Shown one piece after another: positions 24,589 through 32,882 of a stretch of DNA of 64,000 bases. Both the position numbers and the translations under genes were made by a program. Source of the stretch: Bryocella elongata. Lineage in GTDB: Bacteria > Acidobacteriota > Terriglobia > Terriglobales > Acidobacteriaceae. Where the stretch lies: NCBI RefSeq assembly GCF_900108185.1, contig NZ_FNVA01000001.1, forward strand, positions 248,001 to 312,000. The letters run 5' to 3'. How positions within the stretch are numbered: position 1 is the stretch's first letter; every line of letters starts with the position of its first letter. Below the pieces are notes generated by a model that saw nothing but the letters and a program-made list of their open reading frames with translations, ran no database searches and was not told the DNA's origin.

Positions 24589-25008
24589 ATGAGCAACACG
24601 GACCAGAAGCATACGACCGGCTACACTGACGACCACGCGAAGGCTGGTCTGGAGACCAACTTTCCTGCCATCGAGACCTGGCGGAACCAGTTTCAGAAGT
24701 ACGAGATTCTGATCGACGACCCGGAGTTTACGAGCGTGTGCCCGAAGACGGGTCTGCCTGACTTTGGCGTGCTGAAGATCCGCTACATGCCGCGCGAGAA
24801 GTGTCTCGAGCTGAAGAGCCTGAAGGAGTACCTGTTTACGTACCGGAACCTGGGGATCTTCCAGGAGAACATCGTGAACCAGGTGCTGGACGATGTGGTG
24901 AAGGCTACGGAGCCGGTGTGGGCGGAGATTGTGGGAGATTTTCGGCCGCGAGGCGGGATCTCGACGATCGTGACGGCGCGGTATCCGCGGACTGAGGAGA
25001 TGCGGTAG
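24589..25008 (+). CDS. queF: NADPH-dependent 7-cyano-7-deazaguanine reductase QueF
   Basis: 139 residues from ATG 24589 (141 if ATG 24583 is used). QueF reduces preQ0 to preQ1 in queuosine synthesis. It belongs to the short unimodular type. The catalytic Cys is in FTSVCPKTGLPDFGVL, and the substrate and NADPH motif region is ECLELKSLKEYLFTYRN-like (KCLELKSLKEYLFTYRNLG). FRPRGGISTIV closes the T-fold. The 3' end abuts a GTG-started gene for a small membrane protein. queG, a later step of the same pathway, lies 12 kb away. No preQ1 riboswitch was found upstream. Confidence 0.95.
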   Translation: MSNTDQKHTTGYTDDHAKAGLETNFPAIETWRNQFQKYEILIDDPEFTSVCPKTGLPDFGVLKIRYMPREKCLELKSLKEYLFTYRNLGIFQENIVNQVLDDVVKATEPVWAEIVGDFRPRGGISTIVTARYPRTEEMR

Positions 25009-25524
25009 GTGTTTCCGTTCTCCACGCCGTTCGCGATGTGGTCGCCATTGCGCGTGGAGTTGGTGCAGCAGCGGTTGGAAGAGGCGATAGGGCCACCGTC
25101 GCAGATGTTCCAGGTGAAGGCTCTTTCGGGCAAGGTGAGTCGCGAGGGTGTCGCGATCTACGTGACTCCGCGGGGAAGAGGCGCGCAGACCGCTCGCGTG
25201 CTCAGAGCCCGGATGATCCCGGATGGCGGTGGAACGCGGTTAGAAGGACAGTTCCGGCTGCGCTGGGGAAACGCCATCGCCCAGCTGATCATGTTCCTGA
25301 TTGTTTCGGGAATGTTGATGAATCAGCTGTTCGAGGCACTGGAGAGAGATTCCGGCGGCTCTCGGGTTTGGGCGTTGGCCGCCCCATGTCTCCTCTTCGT
25401 CGTTGCAGTCGGCATATTCCTGGGGCCGATTTTTAGCCCTTCTAAGGACAGGCGGCTCGTTGGGGGGCTCGAGGTGTTACTCGCATCGGAAAGGCCGAAG
25501 TGGCTGGATGATGCCGCAAATTAG
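25009..25524 (+). CDS. Small membrane protein of unknown function
   Basis: 171 residues. The GTG start at 25009 directly follows the queF stop and is preceded by GAGGAGA 8 nt upstream, inside the queF coding end, so translation is probably coupled. The N-terminal 90 residues are soluble with a beta pattern (VKALSGKVSREGVAIYVTPR, GTRLEGQFRLRWGNA). Two membrane helices follow (about 88-110 and 122-143). The C-terminus is short and cytoplasmic. No family recognised. The two-helix plus beta arrangement recalls sensor-like or bacterial PH-type membrane proteins but gives no function. Confidence 0.65.
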   Translation: MFPFSTPFAMWSPLRVELVQQRLEEAIGPPSQMFQVKALSGKVSREGVAIYVTPRGRGAQTARVLRARMIPDGGGTRLEGQFRLRWGNAIAQLIMFLIVSGMLMNQLFEALERDSGGSRVWALAAPCLLFVVAVGIFLGPIFSPSKDRRLVGGLEVLLASERPKWLDDAAN

Positions 25525-25533
25525 AAGGTGGAG

Positions 25534-25995
25534 ATGAATCGGCAGGAGAGGCTCGAATCGCTGACCCGGAGTTGGCGGTGGCTGTTTGAGCCTTCGTCGT
25601 TTGAGCTTCTCGAGATTTCTCCGTTTGGGGATCTGCTGTCACGCGATGCGGCGGGGATGTACTGGCTGCTGGATGTGAACTTCGGGAAGCTGATGGGACC
25701 CGAGGTCAGCGGAGGTGCGGCTGCGGAGATGTTCCCCGACAACTTCGATGGAAGACTCGCGAGCCGGTATCGGGATGCAGGCATCGAGTTGCGGGAAGGG
25801 CAGTGTTATGCGTTCACGACGCCGGTGATCTCGCGAGAGGGTTCGTATGAGCCGTTCAATGTCTACGGGGTGGATTCGATGGAGCGTGTGAGCTTTATGG
25901 GCGACTTTCATCGCCAGATTCAGCAGATACCGGATGGCACAACGGTCAGGATTGTTATCCGATCGGTTCGTTGGCTTGACTCTGGTGTGGCTTGA
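25534..25995 (+). CDS. DUF1851 (T6SS immunity Tdi1-like) domain protein
   Basis: 153 residues from ATG 25534; GAAGG lies 5-6 nt upstream, and a GTG two codons earlier is also possible. The pattern ISPFGDLLSRDAAGMYWLLDVNFGKL, then CYAFTTPVISREGSYEPFNVYGVDS, then FHRQIQQIPDG matches the DUF1851 fold found in Tdi1-type immunity proteins and in many stand-alone proteins. No toxin gene or type VI secretion gene lies beside it, so an immunity role is unproven. The gene follows the small membrane protein by only 9 bp and may be part of the queF transcript. Confidence 0.6.
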   Translation: MNRQERLESLTRSWRWLFEPSSFELLEISPFGDLLSRDAAGMYWLLDVNFGKLMGPEVSGGAAAEMFPDNFDGRLASRYRDAGIELREGQCYAFTTPVISREGSYEPFNVYGVDSMERVSFMGDFHRQIQQIPDGTTVRIVIRSVRWLDSGVA

Positions 25996-26065
25996 ATTGG
26001 GAGTGGCTTCCTCCGGCTGGAGTGCAGAGGATCATGGGGCCGATGCATCGGGTGATCGCGGATGG

Positions 26066-26080
26066 TATTCTCACCGCATC
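26066..26080 (+). promoter_or_regulatory. Candidate leaderless promoter of the M20 peptidase gene
   Basis: TATTCT at 26066-26071, 9 nt, then GTG 26081. No Shine-Dalgarno between them. Confidence 0.35.
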
Positions 26081-27448
26081 GTGACTACTTTTCCTGTTCG
26101 AGCGTGCGTTGCTGCGGCTGCGGCTTTGTTTTCTGTCTCTGCGTGTGCGCAGACTTCGGCCGCTGCTGTTCCTCCTGATGCGGCTGAGTCGGCGATGGTG
26201 AAGGCGGTGGATGCTTCGGCGGCGAGCGATATCGCCATGCTGGAGCAGATCGTCGATATCAACAGCGGGACGATGAACTTTGCGGGCGTGGTGCGGGTGA
26301 AGGACACGATTGAGCCGCAGCTGCAGGCGCTGGGTTTCAAGACGGTGTTTCATCCGATGGATCAGCTGTCGAACCGTGCGGGCGACCTGGTGGCGGAGCA
26401 TCCCTGTCCTGCGGGCAAGGGTAAGTGTGGGAAGCACCTGCTGCTGATTGGGCACATGGATACGGTGTTCGAGCTGGCATCGCCGTTCCAGCGGTACTCG
26501 GTGGTACCAGGAACGAATGGGCGCATAGCGACCGGGCCGGGCGTGGCGGATATGAAGGGCGGGCTGGTGATCCTGCTGAGTGCGCTGCGGGCGATGAAGG
26601 CCGCGGGCGCGCTGGATGCGACCGAGATCACGGTGGTGCTGGATGGCGATGAAGAGAAGCCGGGGTCACCGATCAGTGTGGCGCGCAAAGATCTGATCGA
26701 TGCAGGCAAGCGGAGCGACCTCGCGCTGGAGTTTGAGAACGCGTCGCGGCTGGGCGGCGTGGACGGGCAGGATGCGGTTCGGCTGGGGCGGCGGAGCTCG
26801 GGCACGTGGGTGATTGAGACGACGGGGCGGACGGGGCACTCGTCGGGGATCTTTGGCGATGCGATGGGCTATGGGGCGATCTATGAGCTGACGCGCATCC
26901 TGGACGAGTTTCGCAAGGAGCTTCCGGAGCCGGGGCTGACGTACAACGTGGGCGTGATCCTGGGCGGAACGAGCGCGGCGGAGAATGCGGAGAAGACCGG
27001 CGGGACAGCGACAGGGAAGACGAATGTGATTCCGCCGGCAGCGATTGCGCGCGGCGATCTGCGGACGCTGGACGAAGAGCAGAATACGCGGGTGAAGAAG
27101 AAGATGGAGGCGATCGTGCGCGACCATCTTCCGCGCACGGGAGCGACGATCGAGTTCTTCGATACCTACCCGGCGATGGGCGTCACGGAGGGCTCGCAGG
27201 CGCTGTTGGCGAAGCTGCAGGAGGTGAATGCAACGCTGGGTTTTGGGCCGAGCGCGGTGGTCGATCCGAAGGAAGGCGGCGCGGGCGATATTGCATTTGT
27301 GGCGCCTTATGTTCCGGGGCTGGTGGGCACGGGGTCGATGGGCGCAGGAGCGCATGCGGAGGGCGAGACGGTGTACCTGGACTCGCTGGCGAAGCAGGCC
27401 AAGCGCATGGCGTTGCTGATGTATCGGCTGAGCGGGCAGGGGAAGTAG
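26081..27448 (+). CDS. M20-family metallopeptidase (glutamate carboxypeptidase-like), exported
   Basis: 455 residues from GTG 26081. That start gives a clean signal peptide; earlier ATGs in frame overlap the DUF1851 gene and do not. The leader ends VSAC at residue 22, an acceptable lipobox, so the protein may be a lipoprotein. The M20 metal site is visible: GHMDTVF (His, Asp), GVADMKGG (bridging Asp), DGDEEKPG (catalytic Glu pair), and a C-terminal GAHAEGE (His). The dimerisation domain is in the middle (GRTGHSSGIFGDAMGYGA). It probably trims glutamyl or other C-terminal residues from peptides outside the inner membrane. Confidence 0.88.
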   Translation: MTTFPVRACVAAAAALFSVSACAQTSAAAVPPDAAESAMVKAVDASAASDIAMLEQIVDINSGTMNFAGVVRVKDTIEPQLQALGFKTVFHPMDQLSNRAGDLVAEHPCPAGKGKCGKHLLLIGHMDTVFELASPFQRYSVVPGTNGRIATGPGVADMKGGLVILLSALRAMKAAGALDATEITVVLDGDEEKPGSPISVARKDLIDAGKRSDLALEFENASRLGGVDGQDAVRLGRRSSGTWVIETTGRTGHSSGIFGDAMGYGAIYELTRILDEFRKELPEPGLTYNVGVILGGTSAAENAEKTGGTATGKTNVIPPAAIARGDLRTLDEEQNTRVKKKMEAIVRDHLPRTGATIEFFDTYPAMGVTEGSQALLAKLQEVNATLGFGPSAVVDPKEGGAGDIAFVAPYVPGLVGTGSMGAGAHAEGETVYLDSLAKQAKRMALLMYRLSGQGK

Positions 27449-27514
27449 GGGATCGAAGCGAATAGCGGGAGCGGGAGCGTGGGTGCTCCGACCGGTGCCG
27501 GGGCTTCTGAATGA

Positions 27515-27550
27515 GCCCGGGTCCCCAAGTGCGAGGGACCCGGGGCACCC
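27515..27550. repeat. GGGGCACCC hairpin repeat (copy 2)
   Basis: Arms CCCGGGTCCC / GGGACCCGGG with a CAAGTGCGA centre, then GCACCC. It lies between the M20 peptidase and the MFS gene and argues against the upstream ATG at 27511 as the MFS start. Confidence 0.65.
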
Positions 27551-27606
27551 AAGATCGGCCGGGGTTGGTATTCTCCGAGAGGCTGAGGTTTCGCGGCGGC
27601 CGGGGG

Positions 27607-28881
27607 ATGCAGATGGCGGAGAGCGTTACCAAGCCTGCGGCGGGTGTGGCACGAGGCGCGACGGTCGCGCTCGTGTTGTTGACCGCGATGAACTTCGTGA
27701 ACTACCTGGACCGGTACATTCTTCCGGCGGTGCAGGAGCAGATCAAGGGCGAGTTCCATCTCTCCGACAATCAGATTGGTTCGCTGACGCTGTGGTTCAT
27801 GGTGGCGTATGTCGCGGCATCGCCGGTCACGGGCTGGCTGGGTGACCGCTTTCCACGCAAACCGATGATTGTGATTGCCGCCATCGGGATTGCGGCGATG
27901 AACTTCTTTACCGCGAGCGTCCATGACTACATGTCGCTGAACCTGCGGCATGCGGCGCTGGGCATCGGCGAAGCGAGCTTCGGGATCTTCGCACCGTCGC
28001 TGCTCGCGGATTTCTATGCGGATGATCAACGCAACCGTGTGCTGACGATCTTCAACCTGTCGCTGCCGTTTGGTGCGGCGATGGGTGTGGAGGCGGGGGC
28101 CTGGATCGGCGCTCATCATGGATGGAGGATGAGCTTCATCGCGTCGGCGGTGCCGGGCCTGCTGGTTGCGATCCTGATTGCGGTCTTCATGCGCGAGCCC
28201 AAGCGGGCGGTTGTGGAAGGCAAGGCAAAGGCCGATAAGGGCAGTGTCGTTTCGCTGCTGCGAAACCCCGCTTATCTGTGCGCGATCCTGGGATACTCGG
28301 CGGTGACGTTTTCGCTGGGTGGGATCTCGTGGTGGATGCCTTCGTTCCTGCATCGGTTTGCGGGGTACTCGATTGAGGCTGCGGGTGGCGTGATGGGGCC
28401 GATCATCGTGGTGGCTGGCATCGGTGGCACGGCGCTGGGCGGGTGGATCGCGCAGGTGTGGTCACGGAAGACGTCGAAGGCGCTGTACCTGGTGCCTGCG
28501 ATCAGCGCGGCGCTCACGATACCACCGGCGATCACGCTGTTCTTCGGGCCGAAGGGCTTGCTGCTGCCTTCGCTGAGCCTTGCGATCTTCCTGGTGTTTC
28601 TGGGAACGGGCCCAGTGAATGCGGCCACGTTGAATGCGGTGCCAGCGAACCTTCGAGCGACTGCGATGGCGGGGCAGTTATTTGCGCTGCACATCTTTGG
28701 CGACATGTTCTCGCCGAAGCTGATTGGCATCATCAGCGATACGTCCGACCTGCGACATGGGCTGGCGGCGACGCTGGTGACGTTCGCGATTGGGGCGGTG
28801 ATCTTCTTCGTGGGCGCGAAGTATGCGCCGGAGCTGCATCACGCTTTGCCCGAAGGTGAGGAGACGCCGCAGGCAGCATGA
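27607..28881 (+). CDS. MFS transporter (spinster/sphingolipid-type subfamily)
   Basis: 424 residues from ATG 27607 (MQMAESV); the ATG at 27511 is rejected because the intervening sequence is a dispersed repeat. Twelve membrane helices. Early motif NFVNYLDRYILPAVQEQIKGEF and the loop motif A equivalent GWLGDRFPRKPMI match the spinster-like branch. Acidic GEASFGIFAPSLLADFY in helix 4/5 is also typical. Substrate unknown. The stop overlaps the start of the glycosyltransferase gene (ATGA), so the two are translationally coupled and may handle a related metabolite. Confidence 0.88.
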   Translation: MQMAESVTKPAAGVARGATVALVLLTAMNFVNYLDRYILPAVQEQIKGEFHLSDNQIGSLTLWFMVAYVAASPVTGWLGDRFPRKPMIVIAAIGIAAMNFFTASVHDYMSLNLRHAALGIGEASFGIFAPSLLADFYADDQRNRVLTIFNLSLPFGAAMGVEAGAWIGAHHGWRMSFIASAVPGLLVAILIAVFMREPKRAVVEGKAKADKGSVVSLLRNPAYLCAILGYSAVTFSLGGISWWMPSFLHRFAGYSIEAAGGVMGPIIVVAGIGGTALGGWIAQVWSRKTSKALYLVPAISAALTIPPAITLFFGPKGLLLPSLSLAIFLVFLGTGPVNAATLNAVPANLRATAMAGQLFALHIFGDMFSPKLIGIISDTSDLRHGLAATLVTFAIGAVIFFVGAKYAPELHHALPEGEETPQAA

Positions 28882-30152
28882 GCTGGCACGTCTCTCCGTT
28901 GTGGAGTCCATGGTTGGAGCTGGGTGGGTGGCTGATTGGCGGCACGTGGTGCGTGCGGGCGAACAGCATTTTGCGGCAGCTTCCTACGTTGCCGGATCTC
29001 TCCGCGCCGGGGTGGGATGTGGCGACGGAGCGTGAGCTCTCGCTGGTGGTGGTGGTACCTGCCTGTAACGAGGCGGAGACGATTGGGGCATCGCTGGATT
29101 GCCTGCTGGCGGCGGACTATCCGAGTCTGTATGTGCTGGCGGTGGATGATCGCTCGACCGACACGACGGGGGCGATCCTCGACGATTATGCGGCGAAGCA
29201 CCCGGAGCGGATTGGCGCGCTGCACATCACGGATCTGCCGGATGGCTGGCTGGGCAAGGTGCATGCGATGCAGGCGGCGGTGGATGCGACGCGGTCGGAG
29301 TTTGTCTTGTTCACGGATGCGGATGTGTTGTTCTCGCCTTCGGTGCTGCGTCGGGCAATGGCGTATGCCGAGATGGAGGATACCGATCACCTGGTGGTGA
29401 TGCCGACGGCGCAGGTGAAGTCGCGCGGCGAGGGCATGATCCTGGGGTTCTTCCAACTGCTGGGGTTCTGGGCGGCGAGGCCGTGGAAGGTTGCGGATGA
29501 TCGCGCGCATGATGCGATTGGGGTGGGTGCGTTCAACCTGGTGCGGCGGTCAGCGCTGGAGGAGATGGGCGGGCTGATGCCGCAGCGGCTCACCGTGATT
29601 GAGGATGTGACGATCGCGCGGCGGATCAAGGCGGCGGGGCTGAAGTCGCGACTGGCGTTTGCGCCGGGGCTGGTGCTGGTGCACTGGGCCAAGGGGGCGC
29701 GTGGCGTGATTCGGGTGATGACCAAGAACCTGTTTTCGGGATTTGGGTTCAACCCGTTCCTGCTGGCAGGCGCGGCGCTTTGGATCGTGGTGTTTTTCCT
29801 GCTGCCGCTGCTGGGGCTGGCTTGGCTGCCTACGGTGCTGCCGGCGCTGCTGGTGCTGCTGTCGATGGCGTCGATGTACAGGGTGATCGGGGAGTACAGC
29901 CTGATCGATGCGCTGTATGGCTGGGCAGCTCCGCTGGGCGCGGTGATGTTCCTGTATGCGATGCTGCGGTCGCTGGCGTACACGTGGTGGCGGGGAGGCA
30001 TTGAGTGGCGGGGTACGGTGTATCCGGTGAGTGAGCTGCGGAGCTTCAATGATCCCTTCCACTGGATGCGGGAAGGGATGGAACGAAGGCATCGGATGAA
30101 GAACGCGGCGCCTTCGCGGTTGCGGAGGTGGGTGGATCGGTGGAAGAGATAG
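28878..30152 (+). CDS. Family 2 glycosyltransferase with C-terminal membrane helices
   Basis: 424 residues; ATG overlaps the MFS stop by 4 nt. An N-terminal hydrophobic segment precedes a GT-A domain: VVVVPACNEAETIGASL (nucleotide-sugar site), VDDRSTDTTG, LFTDADVLF (the DxD metal motif) and a later VIEDVTIARRIK (ED). Three to four membrane helices follow (about residues 290-380), then a basic tail. Size and topology fit inner-membrane GT2 enzymes acting on lipid acceptors, including HpnB- and CrtQ-like enzymes. No hopanoid or carotenoid gene is adjacent, so the acceptor is left open. Confidence 0.85.
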   Translation: MSWHVSPLWSPWLELGGWLIGGTWCVRANSILRQLPTLPDLSAPGWDVATERELSLVVVVPACNEAETIGASLDCLLAADYPSLYVLAVDDRSTDTTGAILDDYAAKHPERIGALHITDLPDGWLGKVHAMQAAVDATRSEFVLFTDADVLFSPSVLRRAMAYAEMEDTDHLVVMPTAQVKSRGEGMILGFFQLLGFWAARPWKVADDRAHDAIGVGAFNLVRRSALEEMGGLMPQRLTVIEDVTIARRIKAAGLKSRLAFAPGLVLVHWAKGARGVIRVMTKNLFSGFGFNPFLLAGAALWIVVFFLLPLLGLAWLPTVLPALLVLLSMASMYRVIGEYSLIDALYGWAAPLGAVMFLYAMLRSLAYTWWRGGIEWRGTVYPVSELRSFNDPFHWMREGMERRHRMKNAAPSRLRRWVDRWKR

Positions 30153-30441
30153 AGGTTGGGTGCCGGGTCTGACGCTTTCTGAGCTGTAGAGCGATGAGGG
30201 GAACAGGTATGAGCGACGAGGAAGACGCTGGGATACTTTTGGCTTTCGTTCCATGAGCAGCTTGCCCTGTACTGAGTCGCGGGTCCCTTGAGGGACCGGT
30301 TGCCGCAACGCAGGACGCTGCTGCTGCGAGCGAAATACAGGGGTTCCTCCCCTCGCTACGCTTCTGGGTCGGAATGACGGTCATGAACAACAACGGCGTC
30401 CCTGGGGGACGCCGTTGTTGTGTTTGCGATTTGAGCCTGGA
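30153..30441. other. Convergent intergenic region GT2 / ispG with repeats and terminator
   Basis: About 290 bp. It contains a GAGCTGTAGAGCGATGAGG tract (30181-30216), a GGGTCCC/GGGACC hairpin (30280-30297), and a stretch at about 30330-30383 that on the minus strand reads GTCATTCCGACCC ... GGAGGAACCCC, the signature of a palindromic repeat family common in Acidobacteriota. It ends with the terminator at 30388-30420. No gene. Confidence 0.5.
30388..30420 (-). terminator. Terminator of ispG
   Basis: Perfect 15-bp arms (left arm 30388-30402, right arm 30406-30420) with a TGG loop; on the minus strand the stem ends in GTTGTTG followed by TTCATG. It lies 22 bp after the ispG stop. Confidence 0.7.
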
Positions 30442-31674
30442 TTAGACTTCGACTGCCTGGCGGCCGTAACGCTTCTCGACGTAGTCGTCGAGGATGACCT
30501 GGAACTCTTCGACGATGTGATCGCCTTTGAGGGTCATGGCTAGTTTGCCGTCGATGTAGACGGGGGCCTTGGGCTCCTCGAAGGTGCCAGGGAGGGAGAT
30601 GCCGATGTTGGCGTGCTTCGACTCACCGGGGCCGTTGACGATGCAGCCCATGACGGCGAGCTTCATCTCTTCGACGCCGGGGTAGATCTTCTTCCATTCG
30701 GGCATGGATTCGACGAGGTAGTTCTGGATGCGGAGGGCGAGCTCCTGGAAGTAGGTGCTGGTGGTGCGGCCGCAGCCTGGGCAGCTGGTGACCTGCGGCA
30801 TGAAGCTGCGGATCGCAAGCGACTGCAGGATCTGCTGCGCGCAGCGGACTTCCTCGGCGCGGTCGGCGCCGGGCTCGGGGGTGAGCGAGACGCGGATGGT
30901 GTCGCCGATGCCCGCGAGCAGCAGCGGCGAGAGGCCTGCCGTGGAGGTTACGATGCCTTTCATGCCCATGCCGGCTTCGGTGAGGCCGAGGTGGATGGCG
31001 TGGTCGGTGCGGCGGGCGAGCTCGGTGTTGACGTCAATGAGGTCGCGGACGTTGGAGACCTTTGCGGAGAGGACGATCTGGTCGCGGCGCAGGCCGTAGC
31101 GCTCGGCTGCCTCGGCGTTATCGAGAGCAGACACGACCATGGCTTCCATCATCACGTCGCGTGCGGGCAACGGCGTCGTGGACTTGGAGTTGGCGTCCAT
31201 CATCTTGGTGAGGAGGGCCTGATCGAGCGAGCCCCAGTTGACGCCGATGCGGACGGGCTTCTGGTACTCGACGGCGCACTCGACCATGGTGCGGAAGTTG
31301 TCGTCATCCTTGCGGCCGATGCTGACGTTGCCGGGATTGATGCGGTACTTGGAGAGGGCGTGCGCCATCTCGGGGTACTTGCGGAGCAGGAGGTGGCCGT
31401 TGTAGTGGAAGTCGCCGACGATGGGCGTGTTCCAGCCCTTGGCGCGGATGCCTTCGACGATGTGCGGCACGGCCTGGGCGGCCTCGTCGTTGTTGACGGT
31501 GATGCGGACGAGCTCGGAGCCTGCGCGCGCGAGTGCGGCGATCTGCTGGACGGAGGATTCGACGTCGGCGGTGTCGGTGTTGGTCATCGACTGGACGACG
31601 ACGGGAGCGGAGGAACCGAGCTTCACTCCTCCTACGTCAACGGTGGCGGATTTGCGGCGGAGAACCTGTGGCAT
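30442..31674 (-). CDS. ispG: 4-hydroxy-3-methylbut-2-en-1-yl diphosphate synthase (IspG/GcpE)
   Basis: 410 residues. Iron-sulfur enzyme of the MEP isoprenoid pathway; converts MEcPP to HMBPP in the cytoplasm. Seen: TIM-barrel start [40 protein letters not shown], and the [4Fe-4S] ligands in SCPGCGRT and [10 protein letters not shown]. Standard bacterial two-domain length. The start ATG 31674 has TAAAAT 8 nt upstream; AGAGAG lies between and could serve as a weak ribosome binding site. Terminated by the 15-bp hairpin at 30388. Confidence 0.96.
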   Translation of the reverse strand: MPQVLRRKSATVDVGGVKLGSSAPVVVQSMTNTDTADVESSVQQIAALARAGSELVRITVNNDEAAQAVPHIVEGIRAKGWNTPIVGDFHYNGHLLLRKYPEMAHALSKYRINPGNVSIGRKDDDNFRTMVECAVEYQKPVRIGVNWGSLDQALLTKMMDANSKSTTPLPARDVMMEAMVVSALDNAEAAERYGLRRDQIVLSAKVSNVRDLIDVNTELARRTDHAIHLGLTEAGMGMKGIVTSTAGLSPLLLAGIGDTIRVSLTPEPGADRAEEVRCAQQILQSLAIRSFMPQVTSCPGCGRTTSTYFQELALRIQNYLVESMPEWKKIYPGVEEMKLAVMGCIVNGPGESKHANIGISLPGTFEEPKAPVYIDGKLAMTLKGDHIVEEFQVILDDYVEKRYGRQAVEV

Positions 31675-31688
31675 CGCTCTCTATTTTA
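31675..31688 (-). promoter_or_regulatory. Candidate leaderless promoter of ispG
   Basis: TAAAAT (minus strand 31688-31683), 8 nt, then ATG 31674. Confidence 0.35.
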
Positions 31689-31689
31689 C

Positions 31690-31714
31690 CGCTTCGGCCC
31701 TGTCGGCCGAAGCG
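31690..31714. repeat. Perfect inverted repeat upstream of ispG
   Basis: 10-bp arms CGCTTCGGCC / GGCCGAAGCG with a 5-nt loop, directly before the ispG -10-like box. No U-tract follows on either strand. It may end transcription of the upstream binding-protein gene or act as an operator. Confidence 0.4.
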
Positions 31715-31716
31715 TT

Positions 31717-31752
31717 GGGGGCCAGGGCCCAGGGTTCAGGGGCCAGAGAGCA
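31717..31752. repeat. GGGGCCAGGGCCCAGGG low-complexity repeat
   Basis: Degenerate CAGGG/CCAG words between ispG and the binding-protein gene; similar CAGGGAA words occur at 36852. Confidence 0.4.
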
Positions 31753-31766
31753 GGTTTTGGCGCGCG

Positions 31767-32882
31767 CTATTGCAGGGGGAGGGATTGGAGGAGGCCGCCG
31801 TTGCGGGCTAAGGCGTTTTGTCCGCGTGGGAGCTTGAGGGGCGAGTTGGGGCCGAGGTCGCGGTCGTAGAGCTCGCCGTAGTTGCCAGTGGCTTCGATGA
31901 CGTGTTGGGGCCACGCGTCGTCGAGGCCGAGGGGGCGGCCCAGTTCGCGGGTGAGGCCGAGGAGGCGGCGGAGGGTGGGGTCTTGAGATTTGGTAGCCGC
32001 GGCGAGGTTGGCGCGGGTGATGTTGTGCTCTTCGGCGGCGATGAGGAGGTTCAGGGTCCAGGTGAGGATGTTGCGGAGTTGGAGGTCTTCTGAGGTTCCT
32101 GAGCGCGAGGCCATCGCTAGCGTGTCGGGGGCGAGGGTTTCGGGCAGGAGCTCGTAGTCGGGCGCGTGGGAGCCCAGGGAGAGTCTGACGGTGGCGAGGC
32201 GGGTGAGATCTCCGGCGAGGGCGGAGCAGTTGTGCGTGGAGAAGGCGGCTTCCATCTCGCCCTGTTCGGAGAAGGGATAGGGCACGAGGGTGAGGTGGTG
32301 GGTGTCGAAGTATGTGTGGAGCTGGGTTTCGGTCTCGGTCTCGGCGAGGTAGCAGATGCGCTGGCTCGACAGCTGCGCGAGGGTGGTGATGTGTGCGGCG
32401 GTGGGCACGAGGATGCCGATGGCGTCGTAGAGGACGGGCTGGGTGAGCAGGATGCCGGGCTGCGTGGCGTGGGTGAAGTCGTCGGAGACAGAGGGGACGA
32501 GGTCGACCTCGCCGGCGCGGAGGGCGTCGAGCGCGGTGTCGTTGTCGGGATAGCCCTTGATGGCGTAGTGGGCCTGAGGGCCGAGGATGGCGGCGGCTAC
32601 AGCACGGCAGAGGTCGGTGTCGAAGGCGACGCGGGGGCCGTGCTGGTCGGCGGGGTTGTACTCGGCTTCGGACTGGTTGAGGCCGCAGAGGAGGGTGCCG
32701 CGGCGGCGGATGGTGGTGAGGGGGTCGGTGGAGAGATTTCGATCGAGTTGCGAGTTGTGAGTTTCGAGTTTCGAGTTTGCGGTGGGCGCGGGCGTCTGTG
32801 CCATGAGAACCCGGGTCCCAAAGACGGGACCCGGGGCACCCAGGGTGGTGGCAAGGGCGAGCGCCAGAACTGCCGGCTTCAT
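31767..32882 (-). CDS. Amino-acid ABC transporter substrate-binding protein (AapJ-like)
   Basis: 371 residues. The body from TTIRRRGTLLCGLNQSEAEY through AFDTDLCRAVAAAILG, GEVDLVPSVSDDFTHATQPG and YGELYDRDLG is a family-3 periplasmic binding protein of the general L-amino-acid type. ATG 32882 overlaps the upstream phosphoesterase stop (ATGA), which supports this start. The N-terminus is odd: residues 1-14 begin a hydrophobic leader, residues 15-26 are encoded by a GGGGCACCC hairpin repeat, and residues about 36-48 (SKLETHNSQLD) are encoded by a GAGTTTCGAGTT repeat. Two intergenic-type repeats are therefore translated in the leader and linker. No permease or ATPase genes are adjacent. Confidence 0.85.
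   Translation of the reverse strand: MKPAVLALALATTLGAPGPVFGTRVLMAQTPAPTANSKLETHNSQLDRNLSTDPLTTIRRRGTLLCGLNQSEAEYNPADQHGPRVAFDTDLCRAVAAAILGPQAHYAIKGYPDNDTALDALRAGEVDLVPSVSDDFTHATQPGILLTQPVLYDAIGILVPTAAHITTLAQLSSQRICYLAETETETQLHTYFDTHHLTLVPYPFSEQGEMEAAFSTHNCSALAGDLTRLATVRLSLGSHAPDYELLPETLAPDTLAMASRSGTSEDLQLRNILTWTLNLLIAAEEHNITRANLAAATKSQDPTLRRLLGLTRELGRPLGLDDAWPQHVIEATGNYGELYDRDLGPNSPLKLPRGQNALARNGGLLQSLPLQ
32741..32778. repeat. GATCGAGTT...GAGTTTCGAGTT repeat inside a gene
   Basis: Starts GATCGAGTTGCGAGTTGTGA and continues with two TTTCGAGTT units. It lies in frame inside the AapJ-like gene and matches the intergenic tracts at 43663, 52968 and 63538. Confidence 0.6.
32809..32841. repeat. GGGGCACCC hairpin repeat (copy 3), inside a gene
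   Basis: ACCCGGGTCCC / GGGACCCGGGG arms followed by CACCC, within the signal-peptide codons of the AapJ-like gene. Confidence 0.65.
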
